Assembly (NCBI GenBank): GCA_029257185.1
Contig: JARICT010000100.1
Location: 21,187-85,186 of the forward strand
Direction of reading: 5' to 3'
DNA length: 64,000 nucleotides
Origin: Quadrisphaera sp.
GTDB lineage: Bacteria; Actinomycetota; Actinomycetes; Actinomycetales; Quadrisphaeraceae
Shown here: positions 28,687 through 42,229 of the stretch, piece by piece
Layout: each line of letters begins with the position of its first letter
How positions within the stretch are numbered: the stretch's first letter is position 1
The notes under the pieces: generated by a model
Told to the model about the DNA's origin: nothing
What the model saw: only the letters and a program-made list of their open reading frames with translations
The model's database searches: none
Position numbers and translations under genes: made by a program

Positions 28687-29052
28687 GTGCCCGTCTCGAA
28701 GCGCCGCCCCTCACGGCGGTCCTCGGCGTCGACCGCTCCCCGTGCAGCCCAGACCCCGTCGTCGACGCGCCGCGAACCCTCCGTCAGCTCCGCGGGGCTC
28801 AACCCCGTCCCGGGGCAGGGCACGACGGGGCGGACCGGCATGAGCCTGGCGAGCGCGGACGGCGTGCCGCCGACTCCTCGCTGGTGGGTTCCCACGATGC
28901 TCGCCCTGATGATCGCCGGGCTCCTGTGGATCGTCGTCTTCTACCTCAGCGGCGCCCAGGCCTACCCCGTGCCGCCGATCGGCAGCTGGAACCTCGCCGT
29001 CGGTTTCGGGCTCATCATCGTCGGGTTCGGCATGACCACGCGCTGGCGCTGA
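28687..29052 (+). CDS. crgA: Cell division protein CrgA
   Basis: A 121-residue protein. The C-terminal 60 residues are the CrgA signature: PRWWVPTMLALMIAGLLW, helix one, then AQAYPVPPIGSWNLAVGFGL and helix two, ending TTRWR. CrgA recruits division proteins and penicillin-binding proteins to the septum in actinobacteria. The N-terminal 60 residues are basic and Ser-rich. GTG 28687 follows AGGAGG by 6 bases. It is divergent from the DUF881 gene, with a shared 184-bp promoter region. Confidence 0.92.
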   Translation: MPVSKRRPSRRSSASTAPRAAQTPSSTRREPSVSSAGLNPVPGQGTTGRTGMSLASADGVPPTPRWWVPTMLALMIAGLLWIVVFYLSGAQAYPVPPIGSWNLAVGFGLIIVGFGMTTRWR

Positions 29053-29191
29053 CGACCCCCTTCCTCCTCTGTCCCCAGGCGCTGTCCACACTGTGGAGGA
29101 GTCTGTTATTCACTGAACCCGGAGCGTGACGAACCGGCGTCGGTCTTCGCCGAGAGGCGAGGCTCCGTCGTCCCAGGGCCGACCCAGGGGG

Positions 29192-30037
29192 TCACCCGGG
29201 CAGGAAGCCGCGCGCCGAGAGCCACAGCCACGACGCCACCACGAGGACCACCACCACGGCAGCAGTCCCGCCGACCTGCACGGCCGTGCGGCGGCGCAGG
29301 CCCGCCGCGTCACGGGAGCTCTGCGGCGCCGGTGCGTAGGCCATGATCGCTCCCACCGCCGCACCGACCACGAAGCCGCCCAGGTGGGCCTGCCAGGCGA
29401 TGCCGGGCACGACGAAACCCAGCACCGCGTTGATCCCGACGATGACGAGGGTCTGGCGCAGGTCCAGCCTCAGCCGGCGCTGCAGCACCAGCAGGGCGCC
29501 GAACAGCCCGAACACCGCGCCGGACGCCCCGACGGTCCCCGGCTGGACCGGGGTCCACAGGAGCAGGTAGCCCACCGATCCCCCGAGCGCCGCCACCAGG
29601 TACAGCGCCGTGAAGCGGGCCCGGCCCAGCGCCGCCTCGAGCGACGGGCCGGTGAGGTACAGGACGTACATGTTGAACGCGACGTGGAGGAAGCTGCCCG
29701 GTGAGTGCAGGAACGCCGCGGAGACGAAGCGCCACGGCTGCACCCCGCCGAGCGGCGGGTAGAACAGCAGGTCGTTCGTGACGGACCGCCCTCCGGCGAG
29801 CTGCAGCAGGTACACGCCGACGCAGATCCCGATGAGGGTCAGGGTGACCACCGGCCGGCCCGCTCGGGCGCGCCCCCCGAAGGTGGTCCGGACCACGGGC
29901 GCGGCGCTGGCGGCGGCGGCCACGCAGTCGACGCACTGGACGCCCACCGCAGCCTCGCGCTGGCACTGCGGGCACGCGGGGCGCCCGCACCGCTGGCAGC
30001 GGACGGAGGACTCGCGTCCGGGGTGGCGCGGGCACAC
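29192..30037 (-). CDS. Rhomboid-family intramembrane serine protease with zinc-ribbon N-terminus
   Basis: A protein of 281 residues from GTG 30037. Residues 2-35 form a B-box-like zinc site (CPRH, CQRC, CPQC, CVDC spacing). The rhomboid core follows with HVAFNMYVLYLTG, the catalytic Ser in GASGAVFGLFGA and His in WQAHLGGFVVGAAVG, and then a further membrane helix. It cleaves substrates inside the membrane; targets unknown. An upstream CTG at 30097 overlaps the ppiA stop (CTGA), has GGTGGAG six bases before it and would add 20 residues; the true start may be there. Confidence 0.88.
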   Translation of the reverse strand: MCPRHPGRESSVRCQRCGRPACPQCQREAAVGVQCVDCVAAAASAAPVVRTTFGGRARAGRPVVTLTLIGICVGVYLLQLAGGRSVTNDLLFYPPLGGVQPWRFVSAAFLHSPGSFLHVAFNMYVLYLTGPSLEAALGRARFTALYLVAALGGSVGYLLLWTPVQPGTVGASGAVFGLFGALLVLQRRLRLDLRQTLVIVGINAVLGFVVPGIAWQAHLGGFVVGAAVGAIMAYAPAPQSSRDAAGLRRRTAVQVGGTAAVVVVLVVASWLWLSARGFLPG

Positions 30038-30093
30038 CGGCGGCGCCGGGGAAGGCCCCGGCGCCGCCGGCGTGTCCGGGGGCTCGGGAACGC

Positions 30094-30612
30094 TCAGGCG
30101 ATCTCCACCGACTCGATGACGACGTCGTCCTTCGGCTTGTCCTGGGCGCCGGTCGGCACGGCGACGATGGCGTCGACGACCTTGCGGCTCTCGTCGTCGG
30201 CCACCTCCCCGAAGATGGTGTGCTTGCCGTGCAGCCAGGGGGTGGCCCCGACGGTGATGAAGAACTGCGAGCCGTTGGTGCCCTTGCCGCCGCGCTTGCC
30301 CGCGTTGGCCATCGCCAGTTTGTAGGGCTCCGCGAAGGTGAGCTCGGGGTGGATCTCGTCGTCGAAGGCGTAGCCGGGGCCGCCGGTGCCGTTCCCGACC
30401 GGGTCGCCGCCCTGGACCATGAAGCCCGGGATGATCCGGTGGAACGTCAGACCGTCGAAGAAGGGCTCGTGGGAGGCCTGCCCGGTCTTCGGGTCCGTCC
30501 ACTCCTTCTCCCCCGTCGCCAGGCCCGTGAAGTTCGCGACCGTCTTCGGCGCCTGGTGCTCGAAGAGGGTCACCCGGACGTCGCCGTGGTTCGTGTGCAG
30601 GGTTGCTTCCAT
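30094..30612 (-). CDS. ppiA: Cyclophilin-type peptidyl-prolyl cis-trans isomerase
   Basis: A 172-residue cytoplasmic cyclophilin with no signal peptide. Catalytic and binding residues are visible in FHRIIPGFMVQGGDP (Arg, Phe, Gln) and NGSQFFITVGATPWLHGKHT (Phe, Trp, His). It catalyses rotation about X-Pro bonds during folding. The ATG follows an AAAGGA site. ppiA lies at the same place near gyrA in mycobacteria. Here it heads a two-gene unit with the rhomboid protease. Confidence 0.93.
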   Translation of the reverse strand: MEATLHTNHGDVRVTLFEHQAPKTVANFTGLATGEKEWTDPKTGQASHEPFFDGLTFHRIIPGFMVQGGDPVGNGTGGPGYAFDDEIHPELTFAEPYKLAMANAGKRGGKGTNGSQFFITVGATPWLHGKHTIFGEVADDESRKVVDAIVAVPTGAQDKPKDDVVIESVEIA

Positions 30613-30809
30613 GGCGGCATCCTTTCACCCCTGCCCGGCCTCGACGGGGCCTCCCCGCTGGCGGGAAGGCACCGCACCGGTGCGGGACGGGCGTCGTCCC
30701 CGGGTGCCGGGTGGCCAGCGCGCTCGGGATCGCGGCATGATGGTAGGAGACAGCACCGTCTGGTGCGCCGCGACCGAGGAGGCAGCCCCGCTGCCCGTGA
30801 GGAGGACGA

Positions 30810-32135
30810 GTGTCGGTCATCAGCCGTCGTTCGAAGCGCAAGACCAAGAGGGCTCTCGCCCGGCACGGCGTGAAGGGCGCAGCCGCTGCGGCGCCCGTCG
30901 TGCTGACCGCGGGGGCCAAGGCCCAGCACGCCAAGCGGCAGGCGGAGCGCCACGCCTCCCACCTGGCTGACGAGGTCAGGAACCGCGGCTCGGCCCTCGG
31001 GTCGCAGGCCGCCGGGCAGTGGAAGGACCGCGCCGCTCCCGCCCTGTCGAAGGCCGCCTCGGACGCGAGCAGCTCCGCGGCCGCGGCACGGGACTGGGCG
31101 GCACCGCGCCTCGCCGAGGCCGGCGAGATGTCGCGCGCACAGCTGACGCAGGCCTACGGCCGCGGCGTCGAGGCCGCGGCACCGAAGGTCGAGCACGCCG
31201 CGGGCGTCCTGGCCCCGAAGGTCGACCACGCGCGGGACCGCATCGTGGACGACTTCCTGCCCCGCCTGGTGGACAGCGTGTCCGCCGCGGCGGCGACGGC
31301 GTCGGACAAGCTCTCCGACGCCACCGACGCGGCGGCCTCCGCCAGCCGCAGCGCCCTGTCCACCGCCGAGGGCAACGCCAAGGACGCCACGAGGACCGGC
31401 ACGAAGGCCAAGCGCCAGGGCAAGGGCAAGGCGGTCGCGCTCCGCGGGAAGGTCGAGGTCCAGCAGCGCCGGTCCGGCGTCAAGACCTTCTTCCTCGTCA
31501 CCACCGTGGTCGGCGCTGCCGCCGCGGCCGGGTACGCCGTGTGGAGGGCGAGGACGCCCAGCGACCCGTGGGTCCCCGCCACCGGCGGCGACCAGACGCG
31601 CCTGTCGCACCCGGGCCAGGGCAGCGGGGTCGGCTCCGGCGGTCTCGCCAGCTCCTCCTCCGACGTCAACACGCCGGCACCGGACGGCAGGACGGCGCCT
31701 CCGGACGAGAGCGGGAAGACCGAGAGCACGGGGGGGACCACGCCGGCGACGGGCACCACCGCGACCACGGGTACCGGCACCTCCACCGGGTCCGCGGTCC
31801 CCCCGCGCAGCAACCCGCCGAAGGCGCCCGGGTCGACGTCCCGCGAGGAGAGCAGGGCCGCTGATCCCGAGACGGCGCGCGCCCGCGACATCAAGGCGTC
31901 GGGTGAGGCCTCCGAGGTGACCGAGACGGTCGTCCGTCCGGCACCGCGGGACAAGGACGCCGACCCCGCCTACGGGAAGCCTGCCACCTCGTCCACGCAG
32001 GGCGACTCCGGCCGGCCCGCCGGCGGCGCGGGGAACAAGCCCGGTGACGCCAAGCCCGCGGGGGCGACCTCGCCCGCGCAGGAGGGCACCGGGACGTCCC
32101 CGGAGGACAGGAAGTCCGGCACGGCCAACAGCTGA
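30810..32135 (+). CDS. Ala-rich single-pass membrane protein in the cwsA position
   Basis: A 441-residue protein with no certain family. Residues 1-20 are very basic (SRRSKRKTKRALARHG). Residues about 20-200 are Ala-rich and predicted helical, with two similar stretches AAPKVEHA and LAPKVDHA. A transmembrane helix (TFFLVTTVVGAAAAAGYAVW) spans about 226-245, followed by DPWVPA and a Gly/Ser/Thr/Pro-rich tail of about 180 residues. The layout recalls DUF5324-type proteins. It occupies the place and relative strand of mycobacterial cwsA (Rv0008c, wall synthesis), so an envelope role is inferred only. The GTG follows GGAGGACGA, and a strong hairpin lies 15 bp after the stop. Confidence 0.7.
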   Translation: MSVISRRSKRKTKRALARHGVKGAAAAAPVVLTAGAKAQHAKRQAERHASHLADEVRNRGSALGSQAAGQWKDRAAPALSKAASDASSSAAAARDWAAPRLAEAGEMSRAQLTQAYGRGVEAAAPKVEHAAGVLAPKVDHARDRIVDDFLPRLVDSVSAAAATASDKLSDATDAAASASRSALSTAEGNAKDATRTGTKAKRQGKGKAVALRGKVEVQQRRSGVKTFFLVTTVVGAAAAAGYAVWRARTPSDPWVPATGGDQTRLSHPGQGSGVGSGGLASSSSDVNTPAPDGRTAPPDESGKTESTGGTTPATGTTATTGTGTSTGSAVPPRSNPPKAPGSTSREESRAADPETARARDIKASGEASEVTETVVRPAPRDKDADPAYGKPATSSTQGDSGRPAGGAGNKPGDAKPAGATSPAQEGTGTSPEDRKSGTANS

Positions 32136-32150
32136 CCCGACACCGCACGA

Positions 32151-32185
32151 CGAAGGCCCCGATCCCAGGAGGATCGGGGCCTTCG
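32151..32185. terminator. Perfect 15-bp-stem hairpin terminator
   Basis: CGAAGGCCCCGATCC and its exact complement surround a 5-base loop. It lies 15 bp after the stop of the + strand membrane protein gene and 34 bp past the end of tRNA-Ala on the other strand, so it can serve both convergent transcripts. No long T-run follows. Confidence 0.85.
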
Positions 32186-32218
32186 TCAGGTGGGCTCGGG
32201 CGTGCCGGGAAGGATCGG

Positions 32219-32291
32219 TGGAGACGAGGGGACTCGAACCCCTAACCCCCTGCTTGCAAAGCAGGTGCGCTACCAATTGCGCCACGCCCCC
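32219..32291 (-). tRNA. tRNA-Ala (anticodon TGC)
   Basis: 73-nt cloverleaf. The acceptor stem GGGGGCG pairs with CGTCTCC including two G-U pairs, the anticodon loop is TTTGCAA and the T-loop GTTCGAGTC. CCA is not encoded. Follows tRNA-Ile after gyrA as in other actinobacteria. Confidence 0.95.
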
Positions 32292-32310
32292 GGGCCGGAC
32301 GGGGAGAGAG

Positions 32311-32384
32311 TGGGCCTGGGAGGACTTGAACCTCCGACCTCTTCCTTATCAGGGAAGCGCTCTAACCGACTGAGCTACAGGCCC
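32311..32384 (-). tRNA. tRNA-Ile (anticodon GAT)
   Basis: 74-nt cloverleaf with acceptor stem GGGCCTG/CAGGCCC, anticodon loop CTGATAA and T-loop GTTCAAGTC. CCA is not encoded. Transcribed before tRNA-Ala, 19 bp apart, probably in one transcript. Confidence 0.95.
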
Positions 32385-32463
32385 GTGGCGTCCTGGTCGT
32401 GCCAGCACGGGAGTCGTCAGACTACACGCCGGGAGTGGTCGCCAGCGTGCCCCCCGACGACGA

Positions 32464-33057
32464 TCAGTCGTCCGTGAGCGTGAGCCGGACGCCTCCCACC
32501 AGCGCGCCGCAGATGTTGTACAGCACCGCACCCAGCGTCGCGAGCAGCGTCAGCAGCACCACGTCGACCACGGCCACGACGACCGTCAGCGACAGCACCC
32601 GGGAGAGGCCCACGAAGTCCATGAGGTCGAAGCTCGACTCGGTGCCCACGACCTCGCGGATCACGCTGTTGACCGACGCGAAGACGCCGATGCCGTCGAG
32701 CACGGCCCACAGCACGGCCACGGCCACCACGAGGACCACGCCCAGGGCGACGGAGAGGAGGAAGGCGATCCTCAGCACGGTCCACGCGTTGACGTGGGCG
32801 ACCGTCAGCCGCACCTGTCGGGGACCGACCTCCCCACCGGTGGACGCCGAGCCGGCGTCCGCCCCGGCGTCCGCGCGGGGCGAGGACCCGGCCACCCCGG
32901 CGCTCGGGCGCGTGGCCCGAGGGTCCCGCGTGACGCCTGCCGTGCCGCCCGGCCCGGCTGCCCCACGGCCCTGGCCCTGCGGGGAGGCAGGAGGCCTGTC
33001 CGCGGTGGTCGTGGGGGCACCGGGACGATCCTCTGCAGCGTTCGACGTCGTGCTCAC
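32464..33057 (-). CDS. DUF3566 membrane protein (Rv0007-like)
   Basis: A 197-residue protein. About 80 disordered residues rich in Ala, Gly and Pro precede the conserved DUF3566 domain, which has RQVRLTVAHVNAWTVLRIAF, a first membrane helix, the SVNSVIREVVGTE region and a second helix, ending TLTDD. It lies directly downstream of gyrA as Rv0007 does. The GTG follows GGAGGGG. Function not established; its conserved position beside cell-wall genes suggests an envelope role. Confidence 0.88.
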   Translation of the reverse strand: MSTTSNAAEDRPGAPTTTADRPPASPQGQGRGAAGPGGTAGVTRDPRATRPSAGVAGSSPRADAGADAGSASTGGEVGPRQVRLTVAHVNAWTVLRIAFLLSVALGVVLVVAVAVLWAVLDGIGVFASVNSVIREVVGTESSFDLMDFVGLSRVLSLTVVVAVVDVVLLTLLATLGAVLYNICGALVGGVRLTLTDD

Positions 33058-33117
33058 GTGACCCCTCCATCGCGGTGGCTCGGACGAGCGGGGCGGCCGT
33101 CGTCGTCTCCTGTGGCC

Positions 33118-38050
<4,933 letters not shown>

Positions 38051-38103
38051 TCATCGTGTGCAGGGGTACGCGACCGGGGCCGACGGCGCGGCAGGGGCGG
38101 TGA

Positions 38104-38709
38104 TCACCCGTACGTGTCGCGGGGGCCACGACCGTCGCTGACGATCCGGGGGCCGCTGCGCCACGAGGGGGCCGACGGGCCGCGCACCACCAGGCGCGTC
38201 ACGACGTCCCCGCCCAGCTCCTCCGCGAGGCGCCTCAGCAGCAGCGGCGCGAGCAGCCTCACCTGCGTCGCCCACGCGGTGGAGTCGGCGCGCACCGTGA
38301 GCACCCCGTCCTCGAAACGCTCGGGGCCGCAGTGCGCGGACAGCTCGGGGCCCACCACCTGCGGCCAGCGGCCCAGCACCCCGCCGACGGCCACCGGGCG
38401 CTGCCACCCCCGCTCGGACACCAGGCGCCCGAGGCTCCCGCCCAGGGCCTGCGGGTCGCGGCCGTCCGGCCGTGCCCCCGAGGACGGCCCGGAGGAGGAG
38501 CCCGTCGAGGACCGGAGCAGCCTGCTCCTGCGGGTGGAGGCCGGCCCCGGCGCCGCGCTGCCCGGGGTCCCGGTCTGGAACCCGCGGTCGCCGGCGGCGG
38601 TCCGGGCGCGGTTCAGCGCCGTGCGGGCCGCGTCGGCGCCGGCGTCGCCCGATTCCTCCCCGGTGCCGTCACCGCTCCCGGCACCGGACGGGTCAGCGCT
38701 CTGCGCCAT
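38104..38709 (-). CDS. DUF721 (DciA-like) protein
   Basis: A 201-residue protein with about 85 disordered residues rich in Gly, Ser and Arg, then the DUF721 domain at about 90-175 ([49 protein letters not shown]). DUF721/DciA proteins load or stabilise the replicative helicase in bacteria without DnaC. The gene overlaps recF by 17 bp and precedes gyrB, the standard actinobacterial order. The helicase-loader role is inferred from the family. Confidence 0.85.
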   Translation of the reverse strand: MAQSADPSGAGSGDGTGEESGDAGADAARTALNRARTAAGDRGFQTGTPGSAAPGPASTRRSRLLRSSTGSSSGPSSGARPDGRDPQALGGSLGRLVSERGWQRPVAVGGVLGRWPQVVGPELSAHCGPERFEDGVLTVRADSTAWATQVRLLAPLLLRRLAEELGGDVVTRLVVRGPSAPSWRSGPRIVSDGRGPRDTYG

Positions 38710-39985
38710 CGCGGTGCACCTGCCCGCCGGCGACGCGCAGCACCCTCCCCGAGAGCTCGGGGGGCACGTCCTCGTCGACCGCCGCGGTCACCAGCACCTG
38801 CTCCGCCCCGGCCACCAGCCGTGCCAGACGGCGACGGCGCCCCACGTCCAGCTCGGCGAAGACGTCGTCGAGGACCAGCACGGGGTCGTCGGTGGGCTCC
38901 TCCCCGCGCGCGGACGGCGCCGAGACGTCGGCGCCGCGCATCAGCGCCCAGCTCGCCAGGCGCAGGGCCAGGGCGAAGGACCACGACTCACCGTGGCTCG
39001 CGTAGCCCCGTGCCGGCCGGTCGTGGAGGTCGAGCACGAGGTCGTCCCGGTGGGGGCCGACCAGGGTGGTCCCCCGCTCCAGCTCCGCGAGGCGCACCTC
39101 GTCGAGCTGGGCGGCCATCGCCGCGGCCAGCTCGGCCCTGCCGGGCAGGGGCCCGCCCCCGACCACGTCCAGGGCGTCCACGGAGGGGACCGAGCAGCGA
39201 TAGCCCAGCGTCGCCGCGGGGCCCGCCGTCGGAGGGCCCGCCGTCGAGAGGTCCGCCGACGCCGCCTCTCCCTCGACCGGGCCGCCGGGCTCCACCGGGT
39301 CCGCGACGACGGCGTCGTAGGCCCCGCTGACGTGCGGCGCCAGGCGGCGCACGAGGTGGAGGCGGGCGTGGAGCAGCTCTGCGCCCGCCGCCGCGAGGTG
39401 CTCGTCCCACACGGCGAGGGTCCCGGTCACGTCGTCGGCCGGCCGCTCGCCGCCCCGCCGGGCCCCGCCCCGACCGGCCCTCGCCGAGCGAAGGAGCGCG
39501 CTGCGCTGGCGGAGCACCTTCTCGTAGTCCGCCCGCACCCCGGCGAGCCGCGGGGCCAGGGCGACGAGCACCTCGTCGAGGAAGCGCCGGCGTCCGTCAG
39601 GGTCACCCTTGACCAGCGCCAGGTCCTCCGGCGCGAAGAGGACCGTCCTCAGCACGCCCAGCACCTCGCGGGGACGGGGGACGGGGCTGCGGTTCAGCCG
39701 GGCACGGTTGGCCCGCTTCGGGACGATCTCCAGCTCGACCAGCTGCTCGCGCCCGTCCCGCTCGACGGCGACCCTCACGATCGCCCGCTCGGCCCCCTCC
39801 CTCACCAGCGGCCCGTCGGTGGACACCCGGTGGCTGCCGAGGCTCGCCACGTAGCCCAGGGCCTCGACCAGGTTGGTCTTGCCCTGCCCGTTGCGGCCCA
39901 CGATCGTCGTGACCCCGGCGTGGCGGTCGACCTCCACGCCGGCGTAGGAGCGGAAGTCCGTCAGCGACAGGTGGGTGACGTGCAC
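38693..39985 (-). CDS. recF: DNA replication/repair protein RecF
   Basis: A 430-residue SMC-like ATPase that helps load RecA at single-strand gaps. Walker [15 protein letters not shown] is at about residues 31-44, the signature region [11 protein letters not shown] at about 320, and Walker [14 protein letters not shown] near 380. Extra Pro/Gly/Ala-rich residues (about 240-275) interrupt the coiled-coil region. GTG 39985 opens with [14 protein letters not shown], the normal RecF start. A longer frame would run into gnd. Confidence 0.94.
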   Translation of the reverse strand: MHVTHLSLTDFRSYAGVEVDRHAGVTTIVGRNGQGKTNLVEALGYVASLGSHRVSTDGPLVREGAERAIVRVAVERDGREQLVELEIVPKRANRARLNRSPVPRPREVLGVLRTVLFAPEDLALVKGDPDGRRRFLDEVLVALAPRLAGVRADYEKVLRQRSALLRSARAGRGGARRGGERPADDVTGTLAVWDEHLAAAGAELLHARLHLVRRLAPHVSGAYDAVVADPVEPGGPVEGEAASADLSTAGPPTAGPAATLGYRCSVPSVDALDVVGGGPLPGRAELAAAMAAQLDEVRLAELERGTTLVGPHRDDLVLDLHDRPARGYASHGESWSFALALRLASWALMRGADVSAPSARGEEPTDDPVLVLDDVFAELDVGRRRRLARLVAGAEQVLVTAAVDEDVPPELSGRVLRVAGGQVHRDGAER

Positions 39986-40007
39986 GTGATCGGTGGTCCG
40001 GCCGCCC

Positions 40008-41024
40008 TCACCGGGCCGCGGCGTCGCCGGTGCCCGAGGTGGGCCCCGTCTTCCCGCCCGCCGCGGCGTCGCCGGTGCCCGAGCTGGGCCCCGCCACCCC
40101 GGCGTCGGCCTCCTGGCGCGCCGGCGCGTCGTCGGAGCCGGGGGCGTCCTCGACGGCGTGCCCGCCGAACTCGTGCCGCAGCGCGGCCACGGCTCGCATC
40201 GCCGGGGAGTCGCCCTGGCGCGAGGTGAACCGCGCGTACAGCGCCGCGGTGATCGCCGGCATGGGCACCGCGTTCTCGATGGCCTCCTCCACGGTCCACC
40301 GGCCCTCGCCGGAGTCGTGCACGTAGCCCTTGATGTCGTCGAGCTCGTCACCCTCGGACTCGAGGGCCCGGACCATGAGGTCGAGCAGCCAGGAGCGGAT
40401 GACGGTCCCGCGCGACCACGCCTTGAAGGCACCGTGAACGTCCTCGACGATCGGCTTGGCCGCGAGGAGCTCGTAGCCCTCGGCGTAGGCCTGCATCAGC
40501 CCGTACTCGATGCCGTTGTGGACCATCTTCACGTAGTGGCCGGCCCCGGCCTCGCCGGCGTGGACGAAACCCTCTTCGCGCGGGCCCTCGGGCCGCAGCG
40601 CGTCGAAGACGGGCATCGCCCGCTCGATCAGCTCCTTGGCCCCGCCGGCCATGAGGCCGTACCCCTCGGTGAGGCCCCACACCCCCCCGGAGACCCCGCA
40701 GTCGACGAAGCCGATGCCCTTCTCCTCCAGGTTGGCCGAGTGCTTCTCGTCATCGGTCCACTTGGAGTTGCCGCCGTCGATCACCATGTCGCCGCGCTCG
40801 AGCCTCTCGGCGAGGTCGTCGATCACCGAGTCGGTGACCTTGCCCGACGGCACCATGACCCAGACCACCCGCGGCGCTGGCAGTGCCGCGACGAGAGCGT
40901 CGGTGTCGGGGACGTCGGAGACGTCCGGGTTGGGGTCGTACCCGGTGACCTCGATACCGGCGTCACGCAGACGGGTCCGCATGTTGCCGCCCATCTTGCC
41001 CAGGCCGATGAGTCCGATGTGCAC
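40008..41024 (-). CDS. gnd: 6-phosphogluconate dehydrogenase (decarboxylating), short form
   Basis: A 338-residue enzyme that oxidises 6-phosphogluconate to ribulose 5-phosphate in the pentose phosphate pathway. The Rossmann motif [12 protein letters not shown] is at the N-terminus, DGGNSKW at about 93, [15 protein letters not shown] at about 120 and the catalytic Lys in [14 protein letters not shown]. This short form is typical next to dnaN/recF in actinobacteria. The last 40 residues are an extra Gly/Thr/Ala tail with a 15-residue repeat. The GTG start follows AGGAGG. Confidence 0.93.
   Translation of the reverse strand: MHIGLIGLGKMGGNMRTRLRDAGIEVTGYDPNPDVSDVPDTDALVAALPAPRVVWVMVPSGKVTDSVIDDLAERLERGDMVIDGGNSKWTDDEKHSANLEEKGIGFVDCGVSGGVWGLTEGYGLMAGGAKELIERAMPVFDALRPEGPREEGFVHAGEAGAGHYVKMVHNGIEYGLMQAYAEGYELLAAKPIVEDVHGAFKAWSRGTVIRSWLLDLMVRALESEGDELDDIKGYVHDSGEGRWTVEEAIENAVPMPAITAALYARFTSRQGDSPAMRAVAALRHEFGGHAVEDAPGSDDAPARQEADAGVAGPSSGTGDAAAGGKTGPTSGTGDAAAR
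40018..40093. repeat. 45-bp direct repeat at the 3' end of gnd
   Basis: Two 31-bp blocks with one mismatch begin at 40018 and 40063, giving a 45-bp period. In the gnd frame this encodes [11 protein letters not shown] twice. The repeat is in frame and so extends the protein without disrupting it. Confidence 0.8.
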
Positions 41025-41074
41025 GAGGAGCCTCCTAGTGGTGGGCGGGTCGTCGAAGGGTGCTGCTGGCCGCC

Positions 41075-42229
41075 TCAGCCCGCCAGGCGGACCGGCATGA
41101 TCAGGTAGCGGTAGGTGGTGTCGTGGCTGGCGTCCGCCTCGCTCTGCCCGGTGAGGACGGCGGGCTTCGAGGCCTGCGTGAAGGCGAACCGCACGAAGGG
41201 CGCCGCTACCGCGCTCAACCCGTCGAGGAGGAAGGCCGGGTTGAAGGCCACCGTGATGTCGTCGCCGTCGAGCTGGGCCTCCAGCGCCTCCGACGCCTGC
41301 GCGTCGTCGCCCTGACCCGCCTCGAGGACCACCTGGCCCTCGCTGAACGCCAGGCGTACCGGCGTGTTGCGCTCGGCGACCAGGGCCACCCGCTTCACGG
41401 CCTCGGACAGCGCCGCGGTGGCGACGACCGCGCTGACCGGCGACTCCGCGGGGAACAGGGCGCGCACCTTGGGGTAGTCACCGTCCACCAGCTGCGAGGT
41501 GGAGCGCCGGCCGCCGGCCTCGAAGCCCGCCATCCCTGCGCCGCGCCGGCCGCCGATGCCCGGCGCCGGGTCGTCCCCGGACAGCGACAGCGTCACGTCC
41601 GCGGCGCCGAGCGACTTCGAGACGTCGGAGAGGGTCTTGGCCCTCAGCAGCGCCACCGCGGAGGTCCCGGGGCTCGACGAGCGCCAGGGCACCTCGCGCA
41701 TCGCCAGCCGGTAGCGGTCGGTGGCGAGCAGGGTCAGCGTGTCGCCCTCGATCTCCAGGCGGACGCCGGTGAGGATCGGCAGCGTCTCGTCCCGGCTGGC
41801 CGCGACCGCGACGCGGGAGACCGCGTCCGCGAGCACGTCGCCCGGCAGGGTCCCGACGGCTTCCGGCATCGTCGGCAGGCCGGGGTAGTCCTCGACGGGC
41901 ATCGTCAGCAGGTTGAACCGCGAGGACCCGCACGTGAGCACCAGCGTGCTCCCCTCGCCCACCACCTCGACGGGCTGGTGGGGCAGCGACCGGGCGATGT
42001 CGGCGAGCAGCCGGCCGGAGACGAGCGCGCGACCTGGCTCACCGACCTCGGCCTCGACCTCGGTGCGGGCTGAGACCTCGTAGTCGAAGCACGAGAGCCG
42101 GACACCGCCGCCCTCGACCGCCTCGACGAGGATCCCCGCCAGCACCGGGACCGGTGGCCGCTGCGGGAGGGCTCGGGCGGTCCAGCCGACCGCCTCGGCA
42201 AAGGCGTCTCGATCTGCTCGGAACCTCAC
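41075..42229 (-). CDS. dnaN: DNA polymerase III beta subunit (sliding clamp)
   Basis: A 384-residue ring-forming clamp that keeps polymerase III on DNA. Three clamp repeats are present, with conserved blocks SGRLLADIARSLP, MPVEDYPGLP, LLATDRYRLAM and the end YRYLIMPVRLAG. An insertion around residues 215-245 (GGRRGAGMAGFEAGG) is common in actinobacteria. GTG 42229 opens the conserved N-terminus VRFRADRDAFAEAV. The upstream frame enters oriC and is rejected. Confidence 0.95.
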   Translation of the reverse strand: MRFRADRDAFAEAVGWTARALPQRPPVPVLAGILVEAVEGGGVRLSCFDYEVSARTEVEAEVGEPGRALVSGRLLADIARSLPHQPVEVVGEGSTLVLTCGSSRFNLLTMPVEDYPGLPTMPEAVGTLPGDVLADAVSRVAVAASRDETLPILTGVRLEIEGDTLTLLATDRYRLAMREVPWRSSSPGTSAVALLRAKTLSDVSKSLGAADVTLSLSGDDPAPGIGGRRGAGMAGFEAGGRRSTSQLVDGDYPKVRALFPAESPVSAVVATAALSEAVKRVALVAERNTPVRLAFSEGQVVLEAGQGDDAQASEALEAQLDGDDITVAFNPAFLLDGLSAVAAPFVRFAFTQASKPAVLTGQSEADASHDTTYRYLIMPVRLAG

